From contig CM075775.1 in the NCBI GenBank assembly GCA_037974665.1, forward strand, positions 35,304,152 through 35,368,151: a DNA stretch of 64,000 nt, given 5' to 3'. The notes beneath the pieces were generated by a model. It saw only the letters and a list, made by a program, of their open reading frames with translations. It had not been told where the DNA came from and searched no databases. Positions within the stretch are counted from its first letter, which is position 1. Each line of letters starts with the position of its first letter. This document shows, in pieces, positions 12,861 through 25,000 of this stretch. The position numbers and the translations under genes were made by a program. Source of the DNA: Ehretia macrophylla. Its lineage: Eukaryota; Streptophyta; Magnoliopsida; Boraginales; Ehretiaceae.

Positions 12861-13299
12861 TCTTCTGTGAAACTTCCAGCTTGCTGAACAACCAACTATG
12901 GATATAAATATCTACTAATTAACATCACCCGTGACAGTTATCAAGCCAACCTACCCAAACGCTTGATGATTCTTTAACAACCAATATGATATTTTCAAGA
13001 TCGGTAAAATACAATTCAACATTCTTGGAAAAAAAAAAAGAAGATAAAATAAAAAAGGAGAAAAAAAAAGGAAAAAGAAATTGAACTAAAACCTTTTTCT
13101 TGAAAACATGAAAACATGTTCTTTTGTTTTTTCTTTCACTCTCGTAATCTTTTTTTGTTTTTGTTTTTCTCTAGTCCAATTTTTCTCGTATTATGAACTA
13201 TAGATACACTATATCGGGAACCAAACTGATCACACTAAATTTTGATGCTTGAAAACAAAAGTGCTTCAGAAGTTCTATATTTACTTCGGCCCAAGTTCG

Positions 13300-14249
13300 C
13301 TGGCGAGTCACTTCATCCTGATCAGTATACTCTCTAAATATAGTTGACATATATAAACGATGGATATCTGCCTTGGATCTGGTACTAGAATGTCGTAACA
13401 ATATTTAAAAAAGTTACTGTGAGATGAAAAATGAGATACTTTTACAAAATCGTTCACATCATTGACGGAATAAAAATTATTCTGATCTTGATTAACCAGC
13501 TGATCAGCTGCACCAAAAACGCATAAGCAAAACACCGGTGGTAGTGGTAAAGAGTGCGGTTGGCCAAAATTATATATATTCGACCTTGATATCCTTGTAA
13601 CGTTGAGTCAGAACTCGGATGACCCGATAATAAAGGGGTATGACGATACTAATTACAACGGCATAGTAATCTCTATGGTTCAAAAACCTTATTCTAACTA
13701 GTGAATAAAGCCAAATTAGAAAGGAAAGTTCATTGTCAATGCCGTAGGGGAATATTGTACCAGAATCACTAGGCCTTTGAAGAAATGACCTACGAAATAA
13801 AACATTGGAAGTCACGGTTGTAGCGATAGCCACGGTGAGGAATCATCTCCTTGAACTTATCATAAGTGATTTTGTAATAGAAACGTGTTATATGGTCCAC
13901 TGGCCTGTTTCTTTTCCGTTGGCTTGGATGCTCAAGACGAACACGCTTCTTCTTTGCCTGAATCCCACTTTTTTCTGCCGCCTCGTAATTGGGTCCATAT
14001 GCAAACTGCTGTAAATTCCTGCCTTAACCTCATACAACGTTCTCAAGACTACCTTCACATTATCAGAAATTGCTTGAACAGGATTCAGTGCAGCACGGTT
14101 AAGAGCTCGAATAAAATTGATCAGATTTCCCCACTCAACTCTATTTATTTGATCCGCCGAGGTCACCTTATTGATCAGAAGTAACTCTTCGTCGTCAATG
14201 ATAAGTTATCCCAATCAGGCTCTTCAAACAAACTAGGATCCGATTCCAT
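13300..14249 (-). pseudogene. Decayed unrecognised protein-coding gene
   Basis: Starting at ATG 14249 (minus) the sequence reads MESDPSLFEEPDWDNLS. It then needs a frameshift to continue as DDEELLLINKVTSADQINR and EWGNLINFIRALNRAALNP, then VRTLYEVKAG-like text. Near 13960 the frame changes again to a very basic stretch (QAKKKRVRLEHPSQRKRNRP) followed by HITRFYYKITYDKFKEMIP. Further ORF pieces lie at 13833-13570 and 13535-13308. The persistent amino-acid-like character across shifts suggests an old gene or transposon ORF. I do not recognise the family. It may or may not be related to the LRR fragment downstream. A TATATATAG-rich stretch near 14372-14392 lies upstream. Confidence 0.4.
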
Positions 14250-14655
14250 TGTCGTGTGATGCCGTACGCGTAATGTTGGAGAGAAACAAAAATCTAAAAA
14301 GAGTTGCGAAGAATTTTTCGAGGTTTGGTTTTGTGGAGGACTGGGTTTTGCAAATGAAACAGATCAGAGAGAGATATATATAGATATATGGAGGGTAGTA
14401 TAAGGGAGACTTATATATAATGTTAGCTTTCTTTTTAGGGTGAGATAGAAGAGAAGGAGTGGCTGTGGGCTGGTTAATTACTGCGTGTATCATCTAGAGA
14501 TGGTGATATATATGTTCAAAGAGAACAAATTAAATTGAAAGTCGAAAATTTTCATTGTGTAAACGCTAGTGGAATTTTGGATCGATTTGAGAGCTTGCTT
14601 AGTTATCAAGTTTGTCCGTTGTTAGAATATATAGGAGTCAAAAGAGCATGTCTAA

Positions 14656-14969
14656 GGTATCTCCAATAGGAGATACTATTTACAAAAACTTATCATTTTT
14701 AGTAATTTTTAAAAATTGAGTCTCTAAATTTAGAGTCAAAATGTATGAGGGTCACACAATTTTAGAGATTTTAATTAAAATAGAGATTCAATTTATTTTT
14801 TTTACTCTAAATTTAGAGATTCAAAAAGTGATTGGATCTCTATTTTAACCAAAAAGTTAATAAAAGTGGTGGATTTCATCTATTTTGACTCTAAATTTAG
14901 AGATTCGGGTCTCTAAAATAATCAAAAATAGTAAATTTTTATGAATAATTCCCACTATTAGAGATACCC
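14656..14969. mobile_element. MITE, Tourist/PIF-Harbinger-like, 314 bp
   Basis: The ends are imperfect inverted repeats: GGTATCTCCAATAGG at the left and, reverse-complemented, GGGTATCTCTAATAG at the right. The flanks are TAA at 14653-14655 and TAA at 14970-14972, a 3-bp target duplication as made by PIF/Harbinger elements. Internally the palindrome CTCTAAATTTAGAG occurs three times (near 14721, 14805 and 14890). It has no coding capacity. Confidence 0.7.
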
Positions 14970-14972
14970 TAA

Positions 14973-15385
14973 ATACAATTGTACAGTATGCTTACTGCAA
15001 TGATCATGCCTAGGCTGTGTATAGAGTAATTTTATTGGTGCAGTACACTCCATGCAAGACTCATGCAATGCCTAGGAATCTCTTCAATTAATGCAACAGA
15101 CACTCATCAATGTGAGGACAAATTTTATTTTCTCTGAGGGGTATATTTCTTTACAATAATATTTTTTAAGGACAAACGAAGATCAATTTCCGCTGTACCG
15201 AATCAACGAGGTCAGTGTCGTTTTTTTTTTTCAGTTAATTTTTAGGCGTAACACGTGTTATAAGTTTATTTCTTTTTTGAAAAAAAGGGCAAGAATCATT
15301 AAACAAAAAGAAAAATGACCTTTAAATATTCCACCTATCCCTTATTTCTACTATGTATATTGATATGTTACCCAAAGTGGAAACT
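14973..15385. other. AT-rich intergenic region
   Basis: No recognisable gene. It includes a T9-10 run near 15221 and ordinary AT-rich text before the duplicated segment that starts near 15390. Confidence 0.4.
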
Positions 15386-15389
15386 ATAT

Positions 15390-16690
15390 GTTTTATCAGT
15401 TTGTAAGTTGGCAATTGATCTTGGTTTTCAAAAATTATGTTCTGAAGTGATTGTGCTAAATTCGCATAATAAATCAGCTTGATAGTGCTGAATGTTGAAA
15501 GACTGAGGACAATTTCGGACATTCTTTTATGCAAAATAAACTTTCGCAAGACACATTTTGTAACAAGAAAAAGAGCTTGTATCCAAGGAACTCATATGGT
15601 TGATTGCCAAGATCTGTAGGGATCGCTCCCTTGCGTTTGATCGAGTGTCTAATATTCTTTCTTGTGTTGCTAAAATTCTTTGTTTGGATTTTCTCAAGAG
15701 GAAGATTTGGCTAAATTTGAATATGGCGTTTTGGAATTTATTAAGAAAATATTTTCTATTTTCAAACCAAAAAAAAATAAAGGAAATTGAAGTACTCAAG
15801 ATTTAGCAACCTAAATTAACGTAAAAATTCTAACATGTACGAGATAGATTTATGGTTAAGGATGTTATTGCTACTAATTTTTTCATTTTAAAAAAATAAA
15901 AAGTGTTATGAACTATTAGATTTTAGAACTTTAAATCTTAACAGTCAAATTTTAAATACCAACTAATTGTTAACAAAAAATATTTCAAAGAATATATAAA
16001 ATAAATAATTAAAATTTAAAAAATATATAAAAACTTATTTACCCATCATACATATATCTTATCTAAAAGTCGTCTCTGGTTTGACTAATAACGACTGAAG
16101 AACCATTACAAGCAGACTTTTGTTTTATTATCAATTTGTAAGTTGGCAACTAATCTTGGTTTAAAAAATTATGTTTTGAAAGTAATTGTGCTAATCTCAT
16201 TAAATTCCCACTATAAATCAACTCGATAGTGTTAGATGCTAAAAGATTGATGACAGTTTAGGACGTTCTTCTATGCAAAACAGGTATGTGTAAGACACAT
16301 TTTATATATAAAAAAAAAAGTTGATAATCAAGAAACTCATTGGGTACCGTTGCTAAGCTCTATAAGAATGGCTCCCTTCCTTTTGATTGAGTGTCAAATA
16401 TTTCATCTTGTGTTGCTACAATTCTTTGTTTGGACTTTCTCCAAAGGAAAATTGACTAAATTTGTCTATGGCATTTGAAATTTATTAAGAAAATATTTTC
16501 TATTTTCAGGCAAAAGAAAAAAAATGAAGTACTCAAAATTCAATAACGGGATGTTATTTTCTACTAATTTTTTATTTTTTAAATGAAGTGTATTATAAAT
16601 TACTAGATTTTATAAATTTAGATTTTAACTATCAGATTTCGGGTAAGAAACTAATTATTAATTAAAATATCTCAAAACATATATAACACA
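15390..16690. repeat. Diverged direct duplication, about 580 bp per copy
   Basis: Copy 1 (about 15390-15980) and copy 2 (about 16125-16690) share long collinear text: TTTGTAAGTTGGCAA near 15400 and 16134, AAGACACATTTT near 15548 and 16283, TTGTGTTGCTA near 15663 and 16411, and TTTATTAAGAAAATATTTTC near 15738 and 16483. The offset is about 735-745 bp. They are two copies of the same unit, probably an old transposon piece or a local duplication. Neither copy codes for a recognisable protein. Confidence 0.65.
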
Positions 16691-17845
16691 TACTTGAGGT
16701 ATAGTAAATAAAATCTCATTATCCATAATACACATTATTTAAAAAAATAAAAAATTAGTAAAAGAGTTGACCCAAATCCTATATTATTGCTAGCCAATTG
16801 TTAGATACATTACCTAGGAAAAGAAAAAAGAAAAAGTTAGATAAAATAATGTATTGCTAACCTCGTTGGCGCGTGAGTGAATGCCAGTGCTGATGCTCAC
16901 TCATTCAAAGATTGGCAAATAGCACACTCGCTGCATGTCACCCTAACCCCACCAACGGCCAAGTCACAACAAACACGGAAAACTTCCGACAAAAAAATAA
17001 CACACACTGAAAGAAACTGCAATTTTTTTCATTTTGTTCTGAACAAAGGAAACGTGTTGCTACCACTTAGGGACGTCGGGCCGTGAATGCCCCTCATGAA
17101 AGTGTGGGGCTCATATCTTATTTCACAGACGAGTCTGAATTTCGACCCGAGGTAGCACAATATTGTACCAAAACAAGTCTTCATCTTTTTTAAAGAAGTT
17201 TTTTTACAAACTCCTGGGACTTTAAACATTAAGCCGTGAGTCCTACTCTAACGCGTGGATTCGCACGTTTAACTAAGAGTGTGAGGTTCATAGTCGTTTT
17301 TAAGACTTTTTTCTTTCTTAATGTTGTGAGAACTGAAGCCCTGATGAAGTTAACACTAGGGCAACGATGATGACAACGCGATACCAACTTTGTCAGTAAA
17401 TTCACCAAAATCAAGGACGTCCTATCACAAGGTTAAATCTACGATTTTTGTTTTGCAAAGCTAAAAGAATTTTCATTAGATTTTTCAGACAATTAATACT
17501 TTAAAAATACCTTTTTTTTTGTTTTAAATTAAGTTGAGCAGGGGCTCCATACACCAATGAATGGTTCTGCCATTGTTCCATCGTACCTATCAACCTAGTC
17601 CAATTAATATTTGACACACGACAAAATACCATCATGTTCCATTCGTAACACTATTTGATTTGAAAAACCCATAGAGGTTGTCGAGTGAATTAAATGCCAT
17701 CATCCTCTAGCCAATGAAAGATAATTCTTTTTCCATACATTGTCAATTATATTTTCTCTTTTAAAAATATTTATTCGACGCATATTCATCGAGCTCCAAG
17801 TTATTACATATTTGATTATTAACTTAATCGTCCAAATTTACACCC

Positions 17846-17881
<36 letters not shown>

Positions 17882-18170
17882 AATTGGATTCCATTGTTTT
17901 CTAAAGGCCAATTCCATGCATGACCAAGTCGATTGTTCATATTTTTACCTTGAATATGGTTAGCAAAAAGAAAAAGGCATAAATTACGGAAATTTGCCAT
18001 GAGCAAGATATAGTGTACAACTATGAGATAAATTCTAACAAGTTGCAGTTCACATCTCACAAGTAAATCCTTCATGCAAGTTCAAGATCAAGATGCCAGT
18101 TTATTTGGTCCCAAGTTTGATTTCAATTTTGAATCAATATGCAATTTATATGGAAAAACGTTGAATAAAT
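16691..18170. other. Intergenic region
   Basis: No gene is recognisable. It contains the poly-C tract at 17847-17879 and ends at the E2 target duplication. Short ORFs on both strands lack family motifs. Confidence 0.45.
17847..17879. repeat. Homopolymer of 33 C
   Basis: An uninterrupted run of C, preceded by CACCCT and followed by AAAATTGG. Runs of this length are unstable in polymerases and sequencers, so the exact length is uncertain. Confidence 0.85.
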
Positions 18171-18175
18171 AAATA
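18171..18175. repeat. E2 target-site duplication, left copy (AAATA)
   Basis: AAATA precedes the LTR terminus TTATAG (mutated from TGTTAG). The same five bases follow the other LTR at 27798-27802. Confidence 0.8.
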
Positions 18176-19182
18176 TTATAGAAGTTATACAGCATAAGTA
18201 AGGATTAATTTCAAGATAAAATAGCAAAGTTGTTCAATAGACAGAACTCTGTGACAAATGAAAATGATTGATGTAACTACTTGGTGAAAAATAATTTTGT
18301 TACACGTGATGTTGCAACATTAACTGAAATATTAATTCAATCACAGACCGTTAGCAATTTGTTTCTTGTCTGGTCAGTTTGTTCCACTTAATGTTCCAAC
18401 ATAAGTAGTAACAGTAAACAGCAGCGGAAAGATAAACCTTGTAAAAAAAATAAAGAACACCAAGATTTAACGTGGTTCAACCGTGCAGTCTACATCCACG
18501 GAACCTCCCTTGATCCAACAAACCTGTTCATTAAGAAATAACAAATTACAACATCAATGGACTTACACAAGTAAAGACTTCCTCTTATCGTTTGACGCCT
18601 AGATGAAAAACTCCTTAACAAACTTTAGTTTGGCGAGCTCCCCTCGACTTGCAACGTTCTCTCCCGAGAACTTCACCTTCTTCGCCCGAAGAATGAATAA
18701 AAAAGACAGTAAACTAATCACTCAAAGCCTCACACAAATCACTCATGCCTTACTGTCAAAACAAACAAAGTTGCAACACTTAATATAATCAAAGACTAGA
18801 ACTCAGATCGTGTTGCAACATCACTTGGAACACTGGACAGAAAACTTTTTTGAATTTTCTCTTGTAGCTCTCTGTTTCTGCCTCTATTCTTTTCTTCCGT
18901 ACCTCAACTGCTTCTGGACGACAAGTATATAATATGTTGATGCATCACCAACCGACTTAGGACTCAAGATATTCCAAATCAATATACAATAAATGTTTTA
19001 CCATATCAGTACAATCTTCATATGGTAACATGCCAAAATATGGTTCTTGCACCTAGCATGGTAAGTTGCCAAAAATATGTTTCCTGTAACACAAAATAGA
19101 GCCAACATATAGATGGTAAAGATCATGAGATTTTTTGCAAAAACATAGCCAATCAAATGAGCACAAGGTCACGACCTCAACA
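18176..19182 (-). repeat. E2 3' LTR (1007 bp)
   Basis: On minus it begins TGTTGAGGTCGTGACC right after the polypurine tract and ends at the mutated terminus CTATAA. A TATA-like ATTATATAC lies at about 18925-18935 (minus). The conserved CCACGTTAAATCTTGG-like segment near 18460-18480 is present here but missing from the 5' LTR. Positions 18276-18561 (286 bp) have no counterpart in the 5' LTR. Confidence 0.92.
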
Positions 19183-19194
19183 ATCTCCCCCTTT
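19183..19194 (-). promoter_or_regulatory. E2 polypurine tract
   Basis: On minus it reads AAAGGGGGAGAT and touches the LTR start TGTTGAGG. It is the plus-strand primer site, with the same position and sequence type as in E1. Confidence 0.88.
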
Positions 19195-19367
19195 GGCTTT
19201 GTTTTGGCAAAAACCATGATTAAGGAAAGATAGTGGATATCACAGAATAGCAACAGAAGCAGTAACAACAAGAAATATCACAGAATAACAAGCAGTAACA
19301 ACTGAACTTCTAGAGAAATCTTCTAGACAGACAAGAAAAAATACTAGAACAGGAGAGGAGAACAAAA

Positions 19368-20969
19368 TTAACTAGAAGAAGAGCCCATTAAGTGTGCCAT
19401 CAAAGCATTTTGGCCCTTGAGTAGTTGAACCAAAGTCTGATTAAACTGATCCTGATTAGCCTGAATATTCCCTTGCTCCTCTCGGAGTTCTTCAATGGCC
19501 TTACGAAGCTGCTGAAATTACTGCAACATGGCAGATTGAACAGCATAGGAACTGGCAGCATCAGTGTTAGGGGCTGGTGTACCAGCATGCTCTCCCGTAG
19601 TATCATCTTTGTGAGCCCCATGCAAAAACTTTCTAGAGAATAACAGAGAAGACCCTGGTTTGTGCAACACTTCATCAGGAACAAGAACCTTGTGTTGTAA
19701 CACGAGAAACGCACATATAAGATAGGGATATGGCAGGTACTGACTAGAAAAGTTTTTAGCTGCTTCCTCAATGATGCGCTAAAAAATGACTCGACCTAGA
19801 TTAAAGTTTACCCCAATGCCTATGGAGTACAGCAATCGGCCCATTGCACTACTAAGAGTAGTGGAGTGCTTAGTCGGATACCAGTTTGCCATAGCCATTT
19901 TATGCAAAGCAGCATACTTAGAAGTGAGTCTATTCCTTGGCAGTCTGGAGTCAGAGTTCCACTCAAATGGCTTACCTATTAGTTCCAAAGCAATAGTAGA
20001 CAGAGACACATCTGGTATAATCTCGGTAACAAGCATACATCCTAAGAATTTATTTAGAGCAGTAGGTGAAAATTCGAACACATTTCGGCGCACAAAAATT
20101 TGATGATAATATTTTGATGTTGCAACACCGACATTGATGTGCAGATTTGAGTAAAACTCATAAACCAAATTGCTATAAAAAGACTTTATCAAAGCAAATG
20201 AGCCTAACAGATTCATTTCCCTCAGTAAGGCAAATACCCCTGTTCTCTGATATGATTTCTCATTCAGTGGTTTCTCAAGAACAAACTTTCGCTGTGACAC
20301 GATTTGAAACTTTTCTTTTGATTCAAAAAAGAAAATTTGTGAAGAATAAGCAATGGAAGGATCATACCCTGGACATGATTGTTTTACCGTCTTGGATGGC
20401 CTGGGTCGTGAAGACTCTGCAAGTTTAGCCCCTTTGCGTTTGAAGCTACCAATGTGTTTCTTCCTTTTGGTCTTGGATTGCCGACCAACTTCGTCAGGTG
20501 TTGCTTCAGTCTCGAATGGTGGACGCGACGCTGCAACATTATCTGAGACAGAGACAGGTGTGCTCTTTGACTGCGCATTGAGTGACTCAGTAGCAGCATG
20601 ACTCGTCCCACTTTTTTCAGCCGTTGCCTTGAGGGAAGATGATATTGGGATAGCAGTTGCAACCTTGGGCATTGCATCAAAGTCTAACGATTGTGTGTCC
20701 TGATTGTGTTGAGATAGAGTTTTGGTGTGAACAACCACATCCATGCCTGTTGGAGTCCACAAAGGGTCAATGAATGGCCCTTTAGCCCTACCTTTGGTTG
20801 TTCATAGTCGGAGTGACCCACTAGTGCTTGTGTCACTGGATGATGTTGCATCACTGCCTTTAGCCATTGGTGGAGGAGATGGTTCATCAATAGGTTGTAA
20901 CGACACCCCTCCATATGCTCCAGATTTTGGGGTTCCCCAACGTCTTCCACCTGATCGCGTTTTCACCAT
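19368..20969 (-). pseudogene. E2 ORF3: conserved third ORF of a SIRE-type element
   Basis: A single frame of 534 codons runs from ATG 20969 (MVKTRSGGRRWG) to TAA 19368-19370. Three internal stops interrupt it: TGA 20802-20804, TAG 19779-19781 and TAA 19518-19520. The N-terminus is Ser/Pro/Lys-rich and looks disordered. The conserved core has FYSNLVYEFYSNLH, YYHQIFVRRNVFEFSP, ALNKFLGC, ELIGKPFEW, SKYAALHKMA and FNLGRVIF. It matches E1 ORF3 block by block and resembles the putative plant transposon protein family. The C-terminus (QQLRKAIEELREEQGN, then QDQFNQTLVQLLKGQN) is a strong coiled-coil candidate. No signal peptide or membrane segment is evident in the frame that starts at 20969. Function unknown; an accessory protein acting with Gag is as plausible as an env relic. 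Confidence 0.8.
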
Positions 20970-20990
20970 GGTTGCGCTGCAAGTGGGTAG
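20970..20990 (-). promoter_or_regulatory. Candidate 3' splice site before E2 ORF3
   Basis: On minus the sequence CTACCCACTTGCAG ends 7 nt before the ORF3 ATG at 20969, after a pyrimidine-rich stretch. It is a good plant acceptor match and would let ORF3 be expressed from a spliced subgenomic RNA. No donor has been identified, so this is an inference. Confidence 0.45.
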
Positions 20991-22009
20991 ATAGCAAAGA
21001 TCTCGGAAAACCATAGAGAAGATGAGAGAGAGAAAACAGAGAAAGAGATACACTATTTGAACATGAACGGCAGAGTAATAGAAATACGAAGAGGTGAAAA
21101 TTTCTCAATTAACTGTGCCCAAATCGTGGGTAACTGCCTTGCAGTTTAGCCAATCACACGATCTTGGAAAGTTCAAAAATTAAATATGCAAAAGTACGTT
21201 AACTGCCAATCAAGGATATCCAAGTTTCCCGCTTGAAAAAAAACTTCTCCATGTGTTATACGAAAGTTGCAACATTTTTTACATAAGCTAGCACAACATA
21301 AACATGATGAGTTGTAATGACACTTTGTTGCAATCGAAAACAAACTAGCAATATATTCCACAGTTCTCAGATCCACCAGGAGTTTCTTCCCCCTTTTTTT
21401 TTTTCTTCAAAAAACAGTAACATAAAAATATGACATGAGTCCAGTCAGTATGAAATTACTCAAGAAGCTTTACTCATCAATACTCATTTCAGTCAAGGAT
21501 TTAATTAATGAACCATGTGTGTGTGTGTGAGAAGTAGAGATTTTAGATAGCTATTACCTTCAAATCTGCAAGATGCAAGTGCTCTTCTAATCAGCTCAAA
21601 CATACCTGATCATCTTAGTCATCATTACACACATTTTCTTTCAGTCCATGTTATGACAACACAAAGTTTTCTTCTGCCTTTCTTTCATCTTATGCTGCAA
21701 CTGATAGCTTTCACTCTAATCTCTTTTATTTTGGATTAGGTAGCTCTTTTCAGTGCTTGAGACTCACATTTTTTTTTCAAGATGAAAAGAATTCAGAAAT
21801 GGATTTAGAGAGACTTCTCCCTATATCCCTAGTCATCAGATAGATCAAGCTCTCGCACTAGCAGACTGTCCAGATTAGCTTCTTCAACCTCGATTTCAAG
21901 GTGCACAAGAATATATAGTTCATAAATTAAATCACTAGCTGAATTGAATATCCAATTTTTAGTTTTCTCAAGTTTATTCCATGTTCCTGATGTACATCAT
22001 GTTGCAACT
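20991..22009 (-). other. E2 spacer between pol and ORF3
   Basis: About 1 kb of non-coding element sequence with TC-rich stretches on minus near 21000-21050, a T-rich run near 21390 and a (TG)5 near 21519. No gene is recognisable. The equivalent spacer in E1 has similar length. Confidence 0.55.
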
Positions 22010-25000
22010 TTAAATACTACAAATTCCTATAGCTTTTCTTAGGGTCTCAAATCTTAGAGGATCCAAAGCTTTGGTGAAAATATCTGCCAATTGTTTTTCA
22101 GTTGCAACATATTCTAAGACAATAACTTTGGTTTCAACAAATTCACGTATGAAGTGATGCCTTATGTCAATATGTTTGGTGCGAGAGTGCTGAACAGGAT
22201 TCTTGGATATGTTAATAGCACTCAAGTTACCACAATAAACAGTCAAAACCTGATTTTCAATGCCATAATCATCCAGCATTTGTTTCATCCAAAGAAGTTG
22301 TGCACAACAACTTCTTGCAGCTATGTATTCGGCTTCTGCTATTGACAAGGAGATTGAACTTTGTTTCTTGCTGTACCAGGACACCATGTTGTTGTCAATG
22401 TAGAAGCATCCACCTGTTGTACTTTTTCTATCATCTGCATTTCCTGCCCAATCAGCAGCACTAAAACCCACAAGATTAGTATTAGTGTCATTAGTAAACC
22501 ATATTCCAAGACGTACTGTACCACTCACATATTTGATTATCCTTTTTACAGCAAGTAAGTGAGATTCTTTTGGATTTGCTTGATATCTTGCACATATTCT
22601 AACACTGAAACATATATCTGGTCTACTTGTTGTAAAATATAGCAGGCTTCCTATCATACTCCTATATAAACTTGGATCAACAGATTTTTCATTCTCACTT
22701 CTAGTTAGTCTAGTGGTCACACTCATAGAAGTCCTTGAAGACTTTGCAGATTCTAACCCAAATCTTTTAACAAGATTTCTGGCATATTTCTCTTGAGATA
22801 TAAAGATCCCATCTGCACATTGCTTAACCTGCAACCCTAAGAAGTATGTTAATTCTCCAACCATACTCATTTCAAACTCATGTTTCATATGCCTAACAAA
22901 CTCATCAACCTTATTTTCAGATGTTGCACCAAACACAATGTCATCAACATAAATTTGAGTAATGAGGATACCTGAACCAGACCTTTTGATGAACAAGGTT
23001 TTGTCTACTCCCCCTCTCTGGTAGCCTTTATCCAGCAAGAATTTCGTCAATCTGTCATACCAAGCTCGTGGAGCTTGTTTCAATCCATACAAGACATTTT
23101 TCAATTTATACACATACAAGGGATAGTGAGGGTCCTCAAAACCTTTAGGTTGCTCAACATAAGCTTCTTCATTTAGAATGCCATTCAAGAAAGCATTTTT
23201 TACAACCATTTGATATAATTTAACCTTTAACACACATGCAATGGATATTAACAATCTAATAGATTCAAGCCTAGCAACCGGAGCAAAGGTCTCATCAAAA
23301 TCCACACCCTCTATTTGTGTATATCCCTGAGCTACTAGTCTTGCCTTGTTTCTAGTGACATTACCACTTTTATCAGTCTTATTTTTAAAGATCCACTTAG
23401 TTTCAATTACATTGACATTTTTCGGCCTAGGAACTAAAACCCAAACATCATTCCTCACAAACTGATTCAACTCATCTTGCATGGCATTTATCCAAACTTC
23501 ATCCTTTAAAGCTTCAGTTACATTTTTTGGTTCAAGAGTTGTCGTGAAACATACAAATCTTACCATGTCTCTGTAGTTCCTCTTGGGTTTACCTCTGGAT
23601 TGGATTTCATCATGTATTGAGCCTATAACATCAGGTAGAGCATGATTTCTGTGGACATGCGGCAGTTCCACTTGAGTTCCTTTACTACCGACCTCTGTAG
23701 TTCTGTCACAAGTCATAACATCTGGTGAGACATCATCCGACTGCTCAACAATTCTGCCTGATGTTTCATCTGTCTCGGTCACACTGGGTTTTGAAGTTCC
23801 TTCTTCCTTCATTATTGCAACTTCATCTGACTCATTGGTATTTGTTTTACTGCCACTGATTTCTGCCGTTGGTTCTCCAGCAAATTTTTCCACTTCGTCA
23901 ACTGCCACATTAATAGATTACATTATCACTATAGTAGTTAAATTAAAAACTCAAAAAGCACGACTGTTTGTAGCGTAACCAAGAAAAATGCCTTTATCAC
24001 TTTTAGCATCAAATTTCCTTCTTTGTTCTCTATCATTCAAAATGTAACATATACTCCCAAACACATGAAAATGCCTCAATGAAGGTTTCTTACCTTTTCA
24101 AATCTCATAGGGTGTTTTAGAAGTACCTGGTCGCAAGAAAACTCGATTTATAGTGTAACACGCAGTGTTAACTGCTTCTGCCCAAAACCTGTGAGAGAGT
24201 TTTTTATCATTCAACATTACACAAGCCATTTCTTGAATGGTTCTATTCTTTCGTTCAACCACACCATTCTGCTGTGGGGTCTTCGGAGCTGAGAATTCAT
24301 GTGTTATTCCATGCTCGTTGCAAAATTCAGTGAATGAGTAGTTCTCAAATTCTCGGCCATGATCACTTTTTATTCTGATGATTTTCTGAATATAGCACCC
24401 TTTCTCATTTTTCAATTTTAAACACAATTTCTTAAATACATCAAAAGTATCAAACTTTTCTCTAAGAAAGTCCACAAATGTATATCTTGAAAAGTCATCC
24501 ACACACACAAACACATATCACTTACCTCTGATGCTTTCGGTTTGCATTGGACCCATAAGATCCATGTGCAATAGCTCCAAGATATTCTTGGTTGACACAT
24601 GTTGCAATATCTTGTGAGATGCTCTTACCTGTTTACCAATCTGACATGAGCCACACACACCTGACTGCTTGTTTTTTAATTTTGGCAATCCTCGGACTGC
24701 ACCTACATTCACAATTTTGATCAGCAAGTCATAATTTAAATGTCCCAATCTTTGGTGCCAAATCTCAGCATTGTCACAGGAGCTGTTGTAACATGTCACT
24801 GGTTGTTTCCGTGATGGTGTAAGCATATAACAGTTATCAGATGACCTTTTACCTGAAAGCACGCAATTGTTAGTAATGTCTAGCACATGACAACCATATT
24901 TAGTAAATTTCACATGTAAACCTTGATCACACAGTTGACTAATACTAATAGATTAGCTTTTAAACCATCCACGTGCAGTACTTTCTTGAGTTTTGGAAAA

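Noticed and set aside
13198..13535. Separate small minus-strand genes at 13198-13401 and 13308-13535
   Set aside because: They overlap each other in different frames. At most they are pieces of the same decayed gene.
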